Below are positions 1 through 8,622 of a stretch of DNA of 58,331 nucleotides, piece after piece. The first letter of the stretch is position 1, and the number at the start of each line of letters is the position of its first letter. Below the pieces are notes generated by a model, which ran no database searches, had not been told where the DNA came from, and was given only the letters and a program-made list of their open reading frames with translations. Origin of the DNA: JBCDBL01 sp039183635 (lineage in GTDB: Bacteria; Pseudomonadota; Alphaproteobacteria; Caulobacterales; Parvularculaceae); the NCBI GenBank assembly GCA_039183635.1, contig JBCDBL010000006.1:1-58331 (forward strand), in the 5' to 3' direction. The position numbers were made by a program, and so were the translations under genes.

Positions 1-150
1 ATACATAAAAATAGTTGCATTCATGCATCAAGCTGCAGGGCTTCAGCGCTGATCAGCAACAAAAACATCCCAATCGATGCACTCTTAAGCCTTCCGGAGC
101 AAAGAAACCTGCCCTACTTTGCCGCCATCAAATTAAGTTGGAAGGGATAA

Positions 151-954
151 ATGGCTCGTTTCAAAGATAAAGTCGTCGTTGTCGCCGGTGCGGGGTCTAT
201 AGGTCCGGGCTGGGGAAACGGCAAAGCTGCAGCCCTGGTCTACGCTCGGGAAGGCGCAACTGTGGTCGCGGGCGACATCAACCTGGAAGCTGCGCAAGAA
301 ACACAGGGAATTATTGAAAAAGAGGGCGGCGTCTGTTCTGCGAAAGATGTCGATGTGTGCTCCCAGGAGAGCGTCGAGGAGTTTTTCAAATTCGTCCAAG
401 ACACCTATGGCAGAGTTGATGTCCTGCACAACAATGTTGGCGTGACCCTCATTAAACCCGTTGCCGAACATTCACTTGAGGAATGGGAAAGCGGCATAGC
501 AATAAACCTGAACAGCACGTTTTTAACTTGCCGTAGCGCCATTGCCTTAATGAAGGCCAATGGAGGCGGCGCCATTGTCAACACCTCCTCAATAGCTGAT
601 CGGCGATGGGTAGGCGTATCAATGCCATCCTACGCCAGCGCTAAAGCAGCTGTTGTACAACTTACAAGATCCATAGCGCTAGAGAACGCCGCTTATAACA
701 TTCGCGCCAATGTCGTCGTGCCAGGATACATGGACACCCCGACAATTGTCGCCGCTTACACTGACACCGTAAGTGGGGAAATCGAAAAAATGCGGGCAAA
801 ACGCAGCGCAGCCGTTCCTCTTGGCCGTATGGGCGACGCCTGGGACATCGCCAACGCCGCGGCGTTCCTTGCATCGGATGACGCACGTTACATCACTGGT
901 ACGGAGCTTCTTGTTGATGGCGGACTAACGAGTTCTATGGGTTATGAAGTCTAA
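151..954 (+). CDS. SDR family NAD(P)-dependent oxidoreductase
   Basis: A 267-residue classical short-chain dehydrogenase. The N-terminal glycine-rich nucleotide loop is AGAGSIGPGWGNG (residues ~12-24), a variant of TGxxxGxG. NNVGV (~93) matches the NNAG motif and YASAKAA (~160) carries the catalytic Tyr-x-x-x-Lys. The C-terminal GTELLVDGG is also typical. The start is supported by AAGGG four bases before ATG. Members of this family oxidise or reduce secondary alcohols and ketones; the substrate cannot be read from the sequence. It is followed on the same strand by a CMD-family gene and an M19 gene, with a 321-bp gap before the first of them. Confidence 0.85.
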   Translation: MARFKDKVVVVAGAGSIGPGWGNGKAAALVYAREGATVVAGDINLEAAQETQGIIEKEGGVCSAKDVDVCSQESVEEFFKFVQDTYGRVDVLHNNVGVTLIKPVAEHSLEEWESGIAINLNSTFLTCRSAIALMKANGGGAIVNTSSIADRRWVGVSMPSYASAKAAVVQLTRSIALENAAYNIRANVVVPGYMDTPTIVAAYTDTVSGEIEKMRAKRSAAVPLGRMGDAWDIANAAAFLASDDARYITGTELLVDGGLTSSMGYEV

Positions 955-1275
955 CGACACTATTTCCAGGTTAAGGCGCAACCAAGCAAGCGGTTAAAAG
1001 AAAAACAATAAACAAATGCCCCTATCTCCTAACCCTAAAAAACTCTTTATCGGCATGAAATCTGAAAAAGATCCGAGCTGCGTAAACATGCGTGAGTCTT
1101 ACTACGTTCTTTTCACGCCCTATGTCATTTATATTTTAAGCTGTCTGAACCGTCAGGCTTTGTCGGTTTTTTCTAAAACCTATGAAAGCGGACCTTAAGC
1201 TGTCTCATGCACAACGTAGCCTTCTGAGCAGATTCGACTATGCGCGCCATGCGCCCTTACATATGAGTAAAACCT
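955..1275. other. Intergenic region with a short direct repeat
   Basis: No convincing gene. The 11-mer TTAAGCTGTCT occurs twice about 60 bp apart (around 1135 and 1194). AACCG and CGGTT around 1148-1168 could form a weak hairpin followed by T residues, which might end transcription of the upstream SDR gene. A 60-codon open frame (1016-1198) has no ribosome site and no recognisable features. Confidence 0.3.
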
Positions 1276-1839
1276 ATGCCCCGTATTACACCATTGACCC
1301 CAAATGACGTACCTGAACTTTCTGAAATGCTTACCAAAGCAGAAGAACAAGCAGGTTACATTTCAAATGCAGGCCTAACCCTTGCGTGGCGGCCGGATAT
1401 CGCCAAAGCTGTTGGCAATCTCGTCAACACCATTTACGCGCCAGGCGATATTGATCCAGGTTTAAAAAGGCTTATCGGCGAAGCAACGTCAAAAGCCGCA
1501 GGTTGTTTTTACTGCGCGGCCCATACAGCACACAGCGCCCATAAAGCGGGCGTATCCAAAGAAAAGATTGAAGCTGTGTGGAACTATCAGGAAAGCCCTG
1601 AGTTCAACGATGCTGAGCGCGCTGCGATCCATGTGGCCATGCGCGCCGGCATGACGCCAAACGCCGTCACAGACGAAGACTTTGAGGTTTTAAAAATTCA
1701 TTACAATGAAAAAGAAATTGTAGAAATCGTAGCGGTTATCGCGATGTTCGGTTTTTTGAACAGGTGGAACTCAACCCTGGCGACAGAGTTGGAGAGTATG
1801 CCGGCATCCTTTGCCAACACACTTTCATCAAACGCTTAG
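1276..1839 (+). CDS. Carboxymuconolactone decarboxylase (CMD/AhpD-like) family protein
   Basis: A 187-residue protein of the AhpD-like all-helical fold. The segment GCFYCAAHTAHSA (residues ~75-87) carries the CxxC plus downstream His typical of the peroxidase/disulfide branch, and the flanking helices (LVNTIYAPGDIDPGLKRLI and EIVEIVAVIAMFGFLNRWN) fit the family. Such proteins act as alkylhydroperoxidase-like thiol enzymes or as small decarboxylase-like enzymes; which applies is open. No strong Shine-Dalgarno precedes the ATG. The next gene starts 91 bp downstream if its GTG start is used. Confidence 0.8.
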   Translation: MPRITPLTPNDVPELSEMLTKAEEQAGYISNAGLTLAWRPDIAKAVGNLVNTIYAPGDIDPGLKRLIGEATSKAAGCFYCAAHTAHSAHKAGVSKEKIEAVWNYQESPEFNDAERAAIHVAMRAGMTPNAVTDEDFEVLKIHYNEKEIVEIVAVIAMFGFLNRWNSTLATELESMPASFANTLSSNA

Positions 1840-1930
1840 CCTGCCGCCATCGGGCTATTTAAAAGAAGTACGTTTATTCCCCCTTAGAGTGGAAAAACCA
1901 CGTAATCGCACCTTTATAAGGGATTTTGAC

Positions 1931-2971
1931 GTGTCCAAGATAGCGAGCCATGCTGACGAAGCTCAGGCAATTGTTCATAAGGCGCTTGTTTGGGATAATG
2001 TCTGGCCCGTCGACCTTATCGGTTTAGATTCTTATGACAATGGCTGGGAGAAGCTTGACCGCTTTGCACAAGCAGGGGTCAACGCCCTAGGGGTCACGCT
2101 GGCCGGGGACAATCATACCATTTCCGAAGCGATTAAACTGTTAGCATGGGCTCGCGCGAAAATTCTTGCCCATGCTGATAAATATGTCCTCGCAGAATCA
2201 GTCAATGACATACTGGCTGCAAAGCGCGCTGACAAACTGGCGGTTTGTTTTCAATTCGAAGGCATGCGGTGCTTTGAACGCAATCTGGATATGATCGGCG
2301 TTTATCGCAAGCTTGGCGTTATGCAGACAATTCTCGCATTCAATAATTCAAATTCGATTGGCGGCGGATGTGCTGAAGAAAATGACTGCGGCTTAACCAA
2401 TCTTGGTCGAACATTTGTCGATAAGCTGCAAGAAGGCGGCATATTAATTGACCTTAGCCATGTCGGGCGACGCACGTCTCTGGAGGCGATGGAACGCGCA
2501 ACGAAGCCTATGGCGTTTACACATTCAAATGCCAATGCTGTCCATGCCAGCTTTCGCAATGTTACAGACGAACAAATTAAAGCGGTTGCAGGGATTGGCG
2601 GTTTAGTCGGCGTCTCGGGCTCAAGCGAATATCTCGGGGATCCCGATTGCAGAAGCGAGACGCTGTTTCAACATATTGATCATACGGTCCAACTCGTTGG
2701 ACCAGAACACGCCGGTATTGGATTTGACGTCGTTTACGACCCAACGCTGCTCAATGACTGGGCGCGCACACGCCCTGAAGAATGGCCGATGACAAAAGAT
2801 CCAAACTGGCCAGGCTTCAATTACGCCGCCCCAGAGCAGATTGTGGAGATTGTCGCACTCATGCTCAACGCCGGTTATGGCGTAGAAGCTATTACAAATA
2901 TTCTTGGTAAAAATTATATACGCATATTTGAACGCGCAACGGAGCCGTCTTACCCGCACGACAAAACCTAA
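1931..2971 (+). CDS. Peptidase M19 (membrane/renal dipeptidase-like) protein with altered metal site
   Basis: The GTG at 1931 is preferred over the upstream ATG at 1811, which lies inside the CMD gene, because AAGGGA sits seven bases before it. The product is 346 residues. M19 landmarks are present: FQFEGM (bridging Glu), IDLSHVG (His), FTHSN (His), SFRNVTDEQ and GIGFDVVYDP (Asp). The N-terminal metal motif, HxD within DGHNDLP in typical members, reads DNVWP (residues ~22-26), so both ligands are missing. The fold is clear. Ordinary di-zinc dipeptidase activity is doubtful, and the protein may use one metal or another amide-type substrate. Confidence 0.8.
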   Translation: MSKIASHADEAQAIVHKALVWDNVWPVDLIGLDSYDNGWEKLDRFAQAGVNALGVTLAGDNHTISEAIKLLAWARAKILAHADKYVLAESVNDILAAKRADKLAVCFQFEGMRCFERNLDMIGVYRKLGVMQTILAFNNSNSIGGGCAEENDCGLTNLGRTFVDKLQEGGILIDLSHVGRRTSLEAMERATKPMAFTHSNANAVHASFRNVTDEQIKAVAGIGGLVGVSGSSEYLGDPDCRSETLFQHIDHTVQLVGPEHAGIGFDVVYDPTLLNDWARTRPEEWPMTKDPNWPGFNYAAPEQIVEIVALMLNAGYGVEAITNILGKNYIRIFERATEPSYPHDKT

Positions 2972-3025
2972 GCAGATAAGATTGATGTATCAGAGCCCTT
3001 TGAAAGCTTAATAAATTCCAATGGT

Positions 3026-3108
3026 TAGAGCGTGGCGCGCAAAAGATGCACGTAGAACAGAAACCTAGATTACACTTGCAATTCGAAGCACCATGAACGT
3101 GCTCTAGA
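3026..3108. repeat. Copy of a dispersed TAGAGC-type inverted repeat
   Basis: The segment begins with TAGAGCGTG and ends with ATGAACGTGCTCTAGA, so the ends are imperfect inverted copies. The 14-mer GAACGTGCTCTAGA occurs again near 49694-49707. It lies between the convergent M19 and S9 genes. A small stem (ATCGCT/AGCGAT, around 3132-3149) follows it. Confidence 0.5.
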
Positions 3109-3179
3109 TGTTTAGTCCCGGGAAGTGATGGAATCGCTTTATGCAGCGATCTATCAGTCGCACCTTGAGGATAAGATCC

Positions 3180-5477
3180 CTATTCAGGTCCGCCAAGATG
3201 TTCCTGAAAATATGCGCCAACACGCTCGTAAAAATATCGACGATGGTTAGATCCGTTAAAGGCGTGGTTCGCCCCGGGAAGAATGATCGCGTCATAGGGC
3301 TTATTGGCCGATGTGAGTGCGTCGATCAGTTTCACGGGGCCATGCATCGGCGTATTTACATCACTCGTCTGTATTACGATGAGTAAATCACCCTTCAACT
3401 GATCTGCGATAGCGTTGTTATCAATCTCTGCGAACTTAGGGTCGCCTGGCTTCAGTATCCCTGTGAAGGCTTCCGAAGCGATAGACGAGCCACCTTCGTC
3501 AAGCTGAGGGATGCCAGACGCGACACCGACTTTGAAGAAGTCAGGAGCCTGTAACAGGGCCCGGGTGGCGAAGTGACCTCCATAGGAATGGCCAACGATT
3601 CCGACACGGTCCGTGTCCATCCAAGGCCGGTCCTTCGCAGCCGACTTGATGGCCGCCATATGATCGGCGATTTCAAACTGGCCAAACTGTTTGCGCGCCA
3701 TATCCTTGAATTCACGCCCGCGAGCCGGCGTCCCTCGCGCATCGACGGCGACGATTACAAACCCCAGCTCAGCCATATTTCGACCGAAAAACGGATGCGG
3801 CGAGTCAAACTTATAGGGAACGTTTTTAACAAACCCACCGCCGTAGATGCCGTCGAACACAGGGTATTTCTTGTTTGGATCAAAATCAGACGGCTTGAAG
3901 ATCACGCCATGGATGGTGGTTTTCCCATCGGCGGCAAGAGCGGAAAAATGCTCCGGTGTTGGCGCGATAAGATCCGCGCCTATGGGACGCTTGCCTACGC
4001 TAAGAGTTTTAACAAGTTCACCGCCAACGGATCTTAATTCTACAATTGGGGGATGATCCGTTGTGGAATACTTATCAATATAAAATTGGCCGGAGGGCGA
4101 AACCTTCACCTCATGTTGACCATCGGCCGTACTCAACCGCTTGCTGTCTCCCCCCTTCCAATTAACGGTATGAACATGAATATCATGAACTCGCTCGGGA
4201 TTTGATTGTGCGGTATAGATCACCTGCCCGGTTTGTTTATTAAAACCGTCCACTGTCATTACATCGAAGGGGTGGTCCGTGAGCGCCCGAATAAGTCCTT
4301 GTTCGATGTGATACAAATAGATTTGGCGAAAACCAGACCGCTCCGATATCCAAAGGAAATGCTCACTGTCTTCAAGGAACGAGAAGGCCGCCTGTGCGTA
4401 ACCGTTCAACCGGAACATAAGGTTAGGCGGATAAATGATGTAAGTCTCACTTTCCTCCTTTAATGCGGTCTTCATTTCGCCTGTTTCCGGAGACCACAGA
4501 AGAATTTGGATCGTCAGGGCATCGCGGCTAAGGGCCGCAAAAACGAAAGCTGACCCGTCTGGCAACCATTGAACAGGCTTGATGTAATGCTCCGCTGGAA
4601 AATCAAAAGTTTGCGTCTCTCCCGTTTCAACATCATAGAAAAGGGACTGAAAATGCATCAGTTCGCCAACAACGGATGGGTACGGTAAATAGTCAATAGG
4701 CTGCGTCCAGTCTTTCCAATCCACGACGGGCGTTTTGTCAGTCGCTGTTGTATCCAACTGCGTGACAAGCACATAACGGCTATCGGGAGACCAATAGCTG
4801 TCGTTCAGCATCCAATCGACGTTTTCCGGCCCATTGGGAGCAATCGTCGTTATTTCACCATCAGCCCCGCGAAGGAAAAGGTTTTCTTCGTCAAAACTCA
4901 GGACAAAACGTCGGTCCGGCGACAATCTTTCTTTTTGATCGGACCAGACCTGGGGAAAGCTCTCCTTCACCACTTTAATAGCAAGCGGATCCTCCCCTTC
5001 CGTCGCCAACGGCGAGACAAAGCCGGCTGTTTCTGTCTCAAGGTTATAGTGGATCGGGCGATTATCGTAGAAAAACTCTATCTCACTATCGCTCACAAAA
5101 GAAAAGGATGAAATAATGTCTTCTTTATCAGGAAGAGTTTCTCCAAGGAGCTCCGCCAACGCCGATTGCAACCGTGCAGTCCGTAAGAATGACGACGCCT
5201 CACCAGTCCGCGGATCCATCACTACAAGATCAAGATCGCCGTTTTCTGCAGCGTTATAAACAAACCGGTCGCCGTCAGGGAGCCAGACCGGCTTGACCCG
5301 CGGACCATTGTAAGCGGTTGACATGCGAATCCGCGCCCCAACTTGGGCCATGTCCACTGCCGAAACACCAGTGGAAAGTTGGGTTGAGCCCGCGCGATAC
5401 CCTAAAAAAGCGAAAAGACCGCATGCGACGATTAAAACAACTCCTGCAATCAAGGCTTTCGGCAACCAGGTCGGCAT
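3180..5477 (-). CDS. S9 family serine peptidase (DPP IV/prolyl oligopeptidase type), membrane-anchored
   Basis: A 765-residue protein. Residues ~8-26 form one hydrophobic anchor. Residues ~50-500 carry propeller repeats of the WSPDSRYVLV / WLPDGSAFVF type. The C-terminal hydrolase domain contains GHSYGG (Ser ~631), TSDVNTPMH (Asp ~706) and GANHAFNG (His ~738), a complete Ser-Asp-His triad in the usual order. The family removes dipeptides or cleaves after proline in short peptides, probably outside the inner membrane here. It ends an all-minus-strand run of hydrolase genes; the gap to the alpha/beta hydrolase gene upstream is 87 bp. Confidence 0.9.
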   Translation of the reverse strand: MPTWLPKALIAGVVLIVACGLFAFLGYRAGSTQLSTGVSAVDMAQVGARIRMSTAYNGPRVKPVWLPDGDRFVYNAAENGDLDLVVMDPRTGEASSFLRTARLQSALAELLGETLPDKEDIISSFSFVSDSEIEFFYDNRPIHYNLETETAGFVSPLATEGEDPLAIKVVKESFPQVWSDQKERLSPDRRFVLSFDEENLFLRGADGEITTIAPNGPENVDWMLNDSYWSPDSRYVLVTQLDTTATDKTPVVDWKDWTQPIDYLPYPSVVGELMHFQSLFYDVETGETQTFDFPAEHYIKPVQWLPDGSAFVFAALSRDALTIQILLWSPETGEMKTALKEESETYIIYPPNLMFRLNGYAQAAFSFLEDSEHFLWISERSGFRQIYLYHIEQGLIRALTDHPFDVMTVDGFNKQTGQVIYTAQSNPERVHDIHVHTVNWKGGDSKRLSTADGQHEVKVSPSGQFYIDKYSTTDHPPIVELRSVGGELVKTLSVGKRPIGADLIAPTPEHFSALAADGKTTIHGVIFKPSDFDPNKKYPVFDGIYGGGFVKNVPYKFDSPHPFFGRNMAELGFVIVAVDARGTPARGREFKDMARKQFGQFEIADHMAAIKSAAKDRPWMDTDRVGIVGHSYGGHFATRALLQAPDFFKVGVASGIPQLDEGGSSIASEAFTGILKPGDPKFAEIDNNAIADQLKGDLLIVIQTSDVNTPMHGPVKLIDALTSANKPYDAIILPGANHAFNGSNHRRYFYERVGAYFQEHLGGPE

Positions 5478-5564
5478 TTTCAGCTCCTTACGTGATAATT
5501 TAGTCTCGCCCGCATCCAGACATCGCGTCTTATAAAACAGATATACATGAAAGGATAACTTTCA

Positions 5565-7217
5565 TTACATCCGTTTAAGGATCGCATCCCCCAATCCTAT
5601 ATTAAACAGTATACGTGCGTACCAAGGTAAGCTTATTGCATCGATTGGCGGCAGCTCCACACTTTGCGGCAGATCGTCTAACGGGTCTCCCGCTAAGAAA
5701 CGTTTTCGAAAGTCAGCATAGTCGGGCCAGGCCGCTTCGATCTCTCTGTGACGATGCCCTCCCCCTTCAACTACAACGGTTTTGACCGATGTAAAATTCG
5801 ACAGGGACCGCATAGCGCCACCAGGCGGAGTGGTGCCGTCAAAGGACCCGATCATGGCAAAAACAGGAGCGTCGCTTTGAAAGGGTTCAGCCCATTGGGT
5901 TCCGATACGGGGAAAGCCTACCTCATCACATGCGTAAGCGGCGTTTCTATATTTGATCTGTTGGCCCACCCAAATATCGCGCACCGGAAGCTTGCTCTGC
6001 TCCTCAAATTGCGCATCGAACTTGGCGCTGGTCACCTGGTTGCAAATGATGCTGATAGAAGACAGTCCGAAATGCAGAGGCTCCGCCGTCATTGCTTCTT
6101 CAAACCGATTTGCCAGAAGAGTGGCGATACCAGCATACGCTTTCTTATCAAACGCATATATGAGCAACGGGAGCATTTTCGCGCCTTCACGATGGTTTAT
6201 GGCCTCTGCAAAATAGAAAATTCGCGATACCGTATGGGTATCAAACAGGAAGGGCTGCGCCGCGCCGCCGACATTTATTGAAACTTCCACCGGTTGCGCG
6301 TCCAGGCGAGACATAACCCGTTCATATGCCTGCACAATGCCGCCCGCCCCAAACAGTTTGCGAACAGCAGGCGTACCTTCAAGCCGCATCAAAAGGTCAT
6401 CAAAGGCTTGCTGCGCATCTGTGGGAAGTTTAGTGGCCCCGTCCAGCCCGAAAACACCGCTTATCGCCAAGCGATGAATAAGTTGCGGATGGCGTTTGGC
6501 CAGAGCCATACTCCAATAGGCGCCGTAGCTGTTGCCCGTGACGGAGAATGTCTCATACCCCAACGATACCATAAGGTCGGCGACATCGTCGGCGAGGGCT
6601 ACGGGATTATATCCGTCAATCATGACGCCTTCCGCGCGGAAGTGGTTCCAGCATCGAGAACCTTCATCCGTATACATCTTCTTCATCTCTTGAAAATCAA
6701 TGGTGAAGCGAGGCGTATCAATCAAACATTTAAGGGTTGGCGTTGAAAGGCCGAGTCCGCGGCCGTCCAGCAAGATAAGATCACCAACATCTTGCATCTC
6801 GGTCAATATATTCAGCCGGGTCGAGCGCGACTGAATAATGCCATCTTGCGATGGGCCGCCATGCAGCAAAACAACGGGCGGAGCAGGATTGTCGACACGG
6901 GCGGGAATTCGAATGAATGCGATCGTTAGCGATTGCGAGTCCGGCAGTCCGCGAACTTCAGGAACACTCATAGTTCCCTGCTCGCCGACGACTTCATCGC
7001 CATCATCGTTCCTGAAGATCTTTTTCTCAATCGTGAGAGGCCTTACCAAAGGCGTGTACGGCGCTTGATCGTAAAGACTTTCGGGACGCATCGCCCCGTC
7101 CGTAGCAAAGGCCGGCGAAATAAAAATGTATACAGATAAAATGGCCAGCCAGCAAAACGACAAGAAATATCTATGTACTATCCGCTCATAAGAGCGACCA
7201 GAAGGGATCCGCGCCAA
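5565..7217 (-). CDS. Secreted alpha/beta hydrolase, proline iminopeptidase/tripeptidyl peptidase-like
   Basis: A 550-residue protein with an N-terminal signal-like segment (hydrophobic residues ~17-37, then FATDGA). The oxyanion-hole motif is VVLLHGGPSQDG (~115-126). The nucleophile elbow is GNSYG (Ser ~230). Asp in GSFDGTTPP and His in GGGHRHR supply the rest of the triad. The large cap between them resembles exported aminopeptidases that act on prolyl or tripeptide substrates. The upstream region holds a cluster of TAGCA/TGCTA half-sites found nowhere else I looked, so it may answer to a different regulator from the rest of the cluster. Confidence 0.82.
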   Translation of the reverse strand: MARIPSGRSYERIVHRYFLSFCWLAILSVYIFISPAFATDGAMRPESLYDQAPYTPLVRPLTIEKKIFRNDDGDEVVGEQGTMSVPEVRGLPDSQSLTIAFIRIPARVDNPAPPVVLLHGGPSQDGIIQSRSTRLNILTEMQDVGDLILLDGRGLGLSTPTLKCLIDTPRFTIDFQEMKKMYTDEGSRCWNHFRAEGVMIDGYNPVALADDVADLMVSLGYETFSVTGNSYGAYWSMALAKRHPQLIHRLAISGVFGLDGATKLPTDAQQAFDDLLMRLEGTPAVRKLFGAGGIVQAYERVMSRLDAQPVEVSINVGGAAQPFLFDTHTVSRIFYFAEAINHREGAKMLPLLIYAFDKKAYAGIATLLANRFEEAMTAEPLHFGLSSISIICNQVTSAKFDAQFEEQSKLPVRDIWVGQQIKYRNAAYACDEVGFPRIGTQWAEPFQSDAPVFAMIGSFDGTTPPGGAMRSLSNFTSVKTVVVEGGGHRHREIEAAWPDYADFRKRFLAGDPLDDLPQSVELPPIDAISLPWYARILFNIGLGDAILKRM

Positions 7218-7677
7218 AACAACTTACCTCTAAGCTAGACAACTGCCGCCTGCACATTCAATTAATACGCAGAAATAGCATGCTATTTTAGCAATCGCAA
7301 TGCTAAAATTAACTGCATGCGGCATCTGGTTGCCCATTGCGGAATTCCACCCCCCTTCAGATCGATATTGGCCAGGATTGGCGCAACGGAAGCTATGAAA
7401 AGCTGCATTCTTTCCACGTGCACAGTAGCGGCGAAGACAAACATCCACTTATCGTATGCCAAACGCCTCATTCAGTAAGGCGAAGGCCGACTGGCGGCAA
7501 CAGCAATCCGCCCAGTAAGAAACACAAAACGGCATACCGAAGGACTGCGCCAGCAGTTCCAGTCACATGCCGAAGACGCGAACAATAGTCAGTTTAAAGC
7601 AAAGAAGAGGCGCGCCGCCTTTTCAAGGCGCCAACTTTAATTGACTGCCTTTTATTCTACTTCTTTTTTCGCATATA
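7218..7677. other. Intergenic region, possible gene remnant
   Basis: About 460 bp between the hydrolase start and the next gene's stop. Near the right end, on the minus strand, CGCCTT-GAA-AAGGCG could form a stem downstream of the BKACE gene. On the minus strand between ~7300 and 7580, short hydrophobic peptides appear in two different frames, as if a membrane-protein gene had decayed. This is only an impression and no family is recognisable. Confidence 0.3.
7273..7308. promoter_or_regulatory. Operator-like cluster of four TAGCA/TGCTA half-sites
   Basis: AAATAGCATGCTATTT (7273-7288) is a perfect 16-bp palindrome. It overlaps a second inverted repeat, TTTTAGCA (7286-7293), N7, TGCTAAAA (7301-7308). 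This gives four TAGCA/TGCTA half-sites in about 30 bp, centred roughly 75 bp upstream of the hydrolase start at 7217. The arrangement suggests cooperative binding of a dimeric regulator not encoded nearby. Confidence 0.55.
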
Positions 7678-8550
7678 CTACTTTGTAAGATTTAAAATCT
7701 CCCGAGCTTCATCGGGAGTGGCCACGCGACGGCCGATGCTCGTAACAATAGAACATGCGCGCTCAACAAGCTGACCGTTTGTCGCAAAAACGCCTTTCTC
7801 CAAATAGAGATTATCCTCCAGACCCACACGAACGTTTCCACCAAGTATGGCCGATAACGCCACAGTAGGCATCTGTCGACGACCAATTCCAAGCATGCCC
7901 CATTCAGCCCCTTCAGGAAGCTGACTTTTCATGTACATTATCGTTTCAATATTCCAGGGCATTCCCCATTTTACGCCAAGCACGAATTGAATATACGGCG
8001 GCGCATCGATAATACCGCTGTCTATCATATCTTTGACGAGCTCAAGATCCCCCGGTCCAAACACCTCAAGCTCCGGCTTAATATTCACGGCCCGGAAGCG
8101 CTTCGCCATCTCCCGTAATGTTGGCGCCGTGTTTAGATAAACCACATCGTCTTCATTCATTGTAGTCACGTCGAGCGAGGCGATTTCAGGTCGGCACTCC
8201 TCCAGGTGCCGCATACGCACATCAACGCCAGCGGCATCTGTCAATGGACCAGGGTGACTGCTGTCAAAAGGATCGGGCGCAAATGTAGCGTTGCCCCCAC
8301 AAGTTAAGTTCAGAACAACGTCAACTCGCTTTTCTCGTATTCTCTCGGTGAGCTCCGCGTACAATACTGGATCATGACACCCTTCGCCCGTCTCTGGGTC
8401 ACGCACATGACAGTGTACGACAGATGCGCCTGCCGCCGCCGCCTCTTCAACAGCTGCGCAAATTTGCTCAGGCGTTACCGGAAATGAGGGGTGGTCACGA
8501 TTAAACGCCCCCTCCCCCGTCACCGCGCATGTCAATATCGTTGGTTTCAT
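7678..8550 (-). CDS. Beta-keto acid cleavage enzyme (BKACE, DUF849) family
   Basis: A 290-residue protein matching the family that condenses a beta-keto acid with acetyl-CoA to give acetoacetate and a CoA ester, as in 3-keto-5-aminohexanoate cleavage. Visible landmarks are TCAVTGEG near the N-terminus, the zinc motif VVHCHVRDPETG (HxH, residues ~45-56), NLTCGG, and the C-terminal LGGNVRVGLEDNLYLEKG with the metal-binding Glu. Length is normal. It lies 72 bp downstream of the CocE-type gene on the same strand. It would suit breakdown of a beta-keto intermediate from amino-acid-like carbon; the actual substrate is unknown. Confidence 0.9.
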   Translation of the reverse strand: MKPTILTCAVTGEGAFNRDHPSFPVTPEQICAAVEEAAAAGASVVHCHVRDPETGEGCHDPVLYAELTERIREKRVDVVLNLTCGGNATFAPDPFDSSHPGPLTDAAGVDVRMRHLEECRPEIASLDVTTMNEDDVVYLNTAPTLREMAKRFRAVNIKPELEVFGPGDLELVKDMIDSGIIDAPPYIQFVLGVKWGMPWNIETIMYMKSQLPEGAEWGMLGIGRRQMPTVALSAILGGNVRVGLEDNLYLEKGVFATNGQLVERACSIVTSIGRRVATPDEAREILNLTK

Positions 8551-8622
8551 AGCCTGTTATTCTCTCCCCCTCTTAAAGAGCGTTTCTTTAAATTGACTTG
8601 CTTTTAGCTACAACCAAGCATG

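Noticed and set aside
1..9. Window begins with ATACATAAA, which could be the right half of a TGTA-N8-TACA site upstream of the first SDR gene
   Set aside because: The left half would lie outside the window, so it cannot be tested.
1016..1198. 60-codon plus-strand open frame after the first SDR gene
   Set aside because: No ribosome site, no family features, irregular composition.
5532..5547. TACA preceded by N8 in the gap between the S9 peptidase and the alpha/beta hydrolase genes
   Set aside because: The left arm (ATAA) matches TGTA poorly; not counted as an operator.
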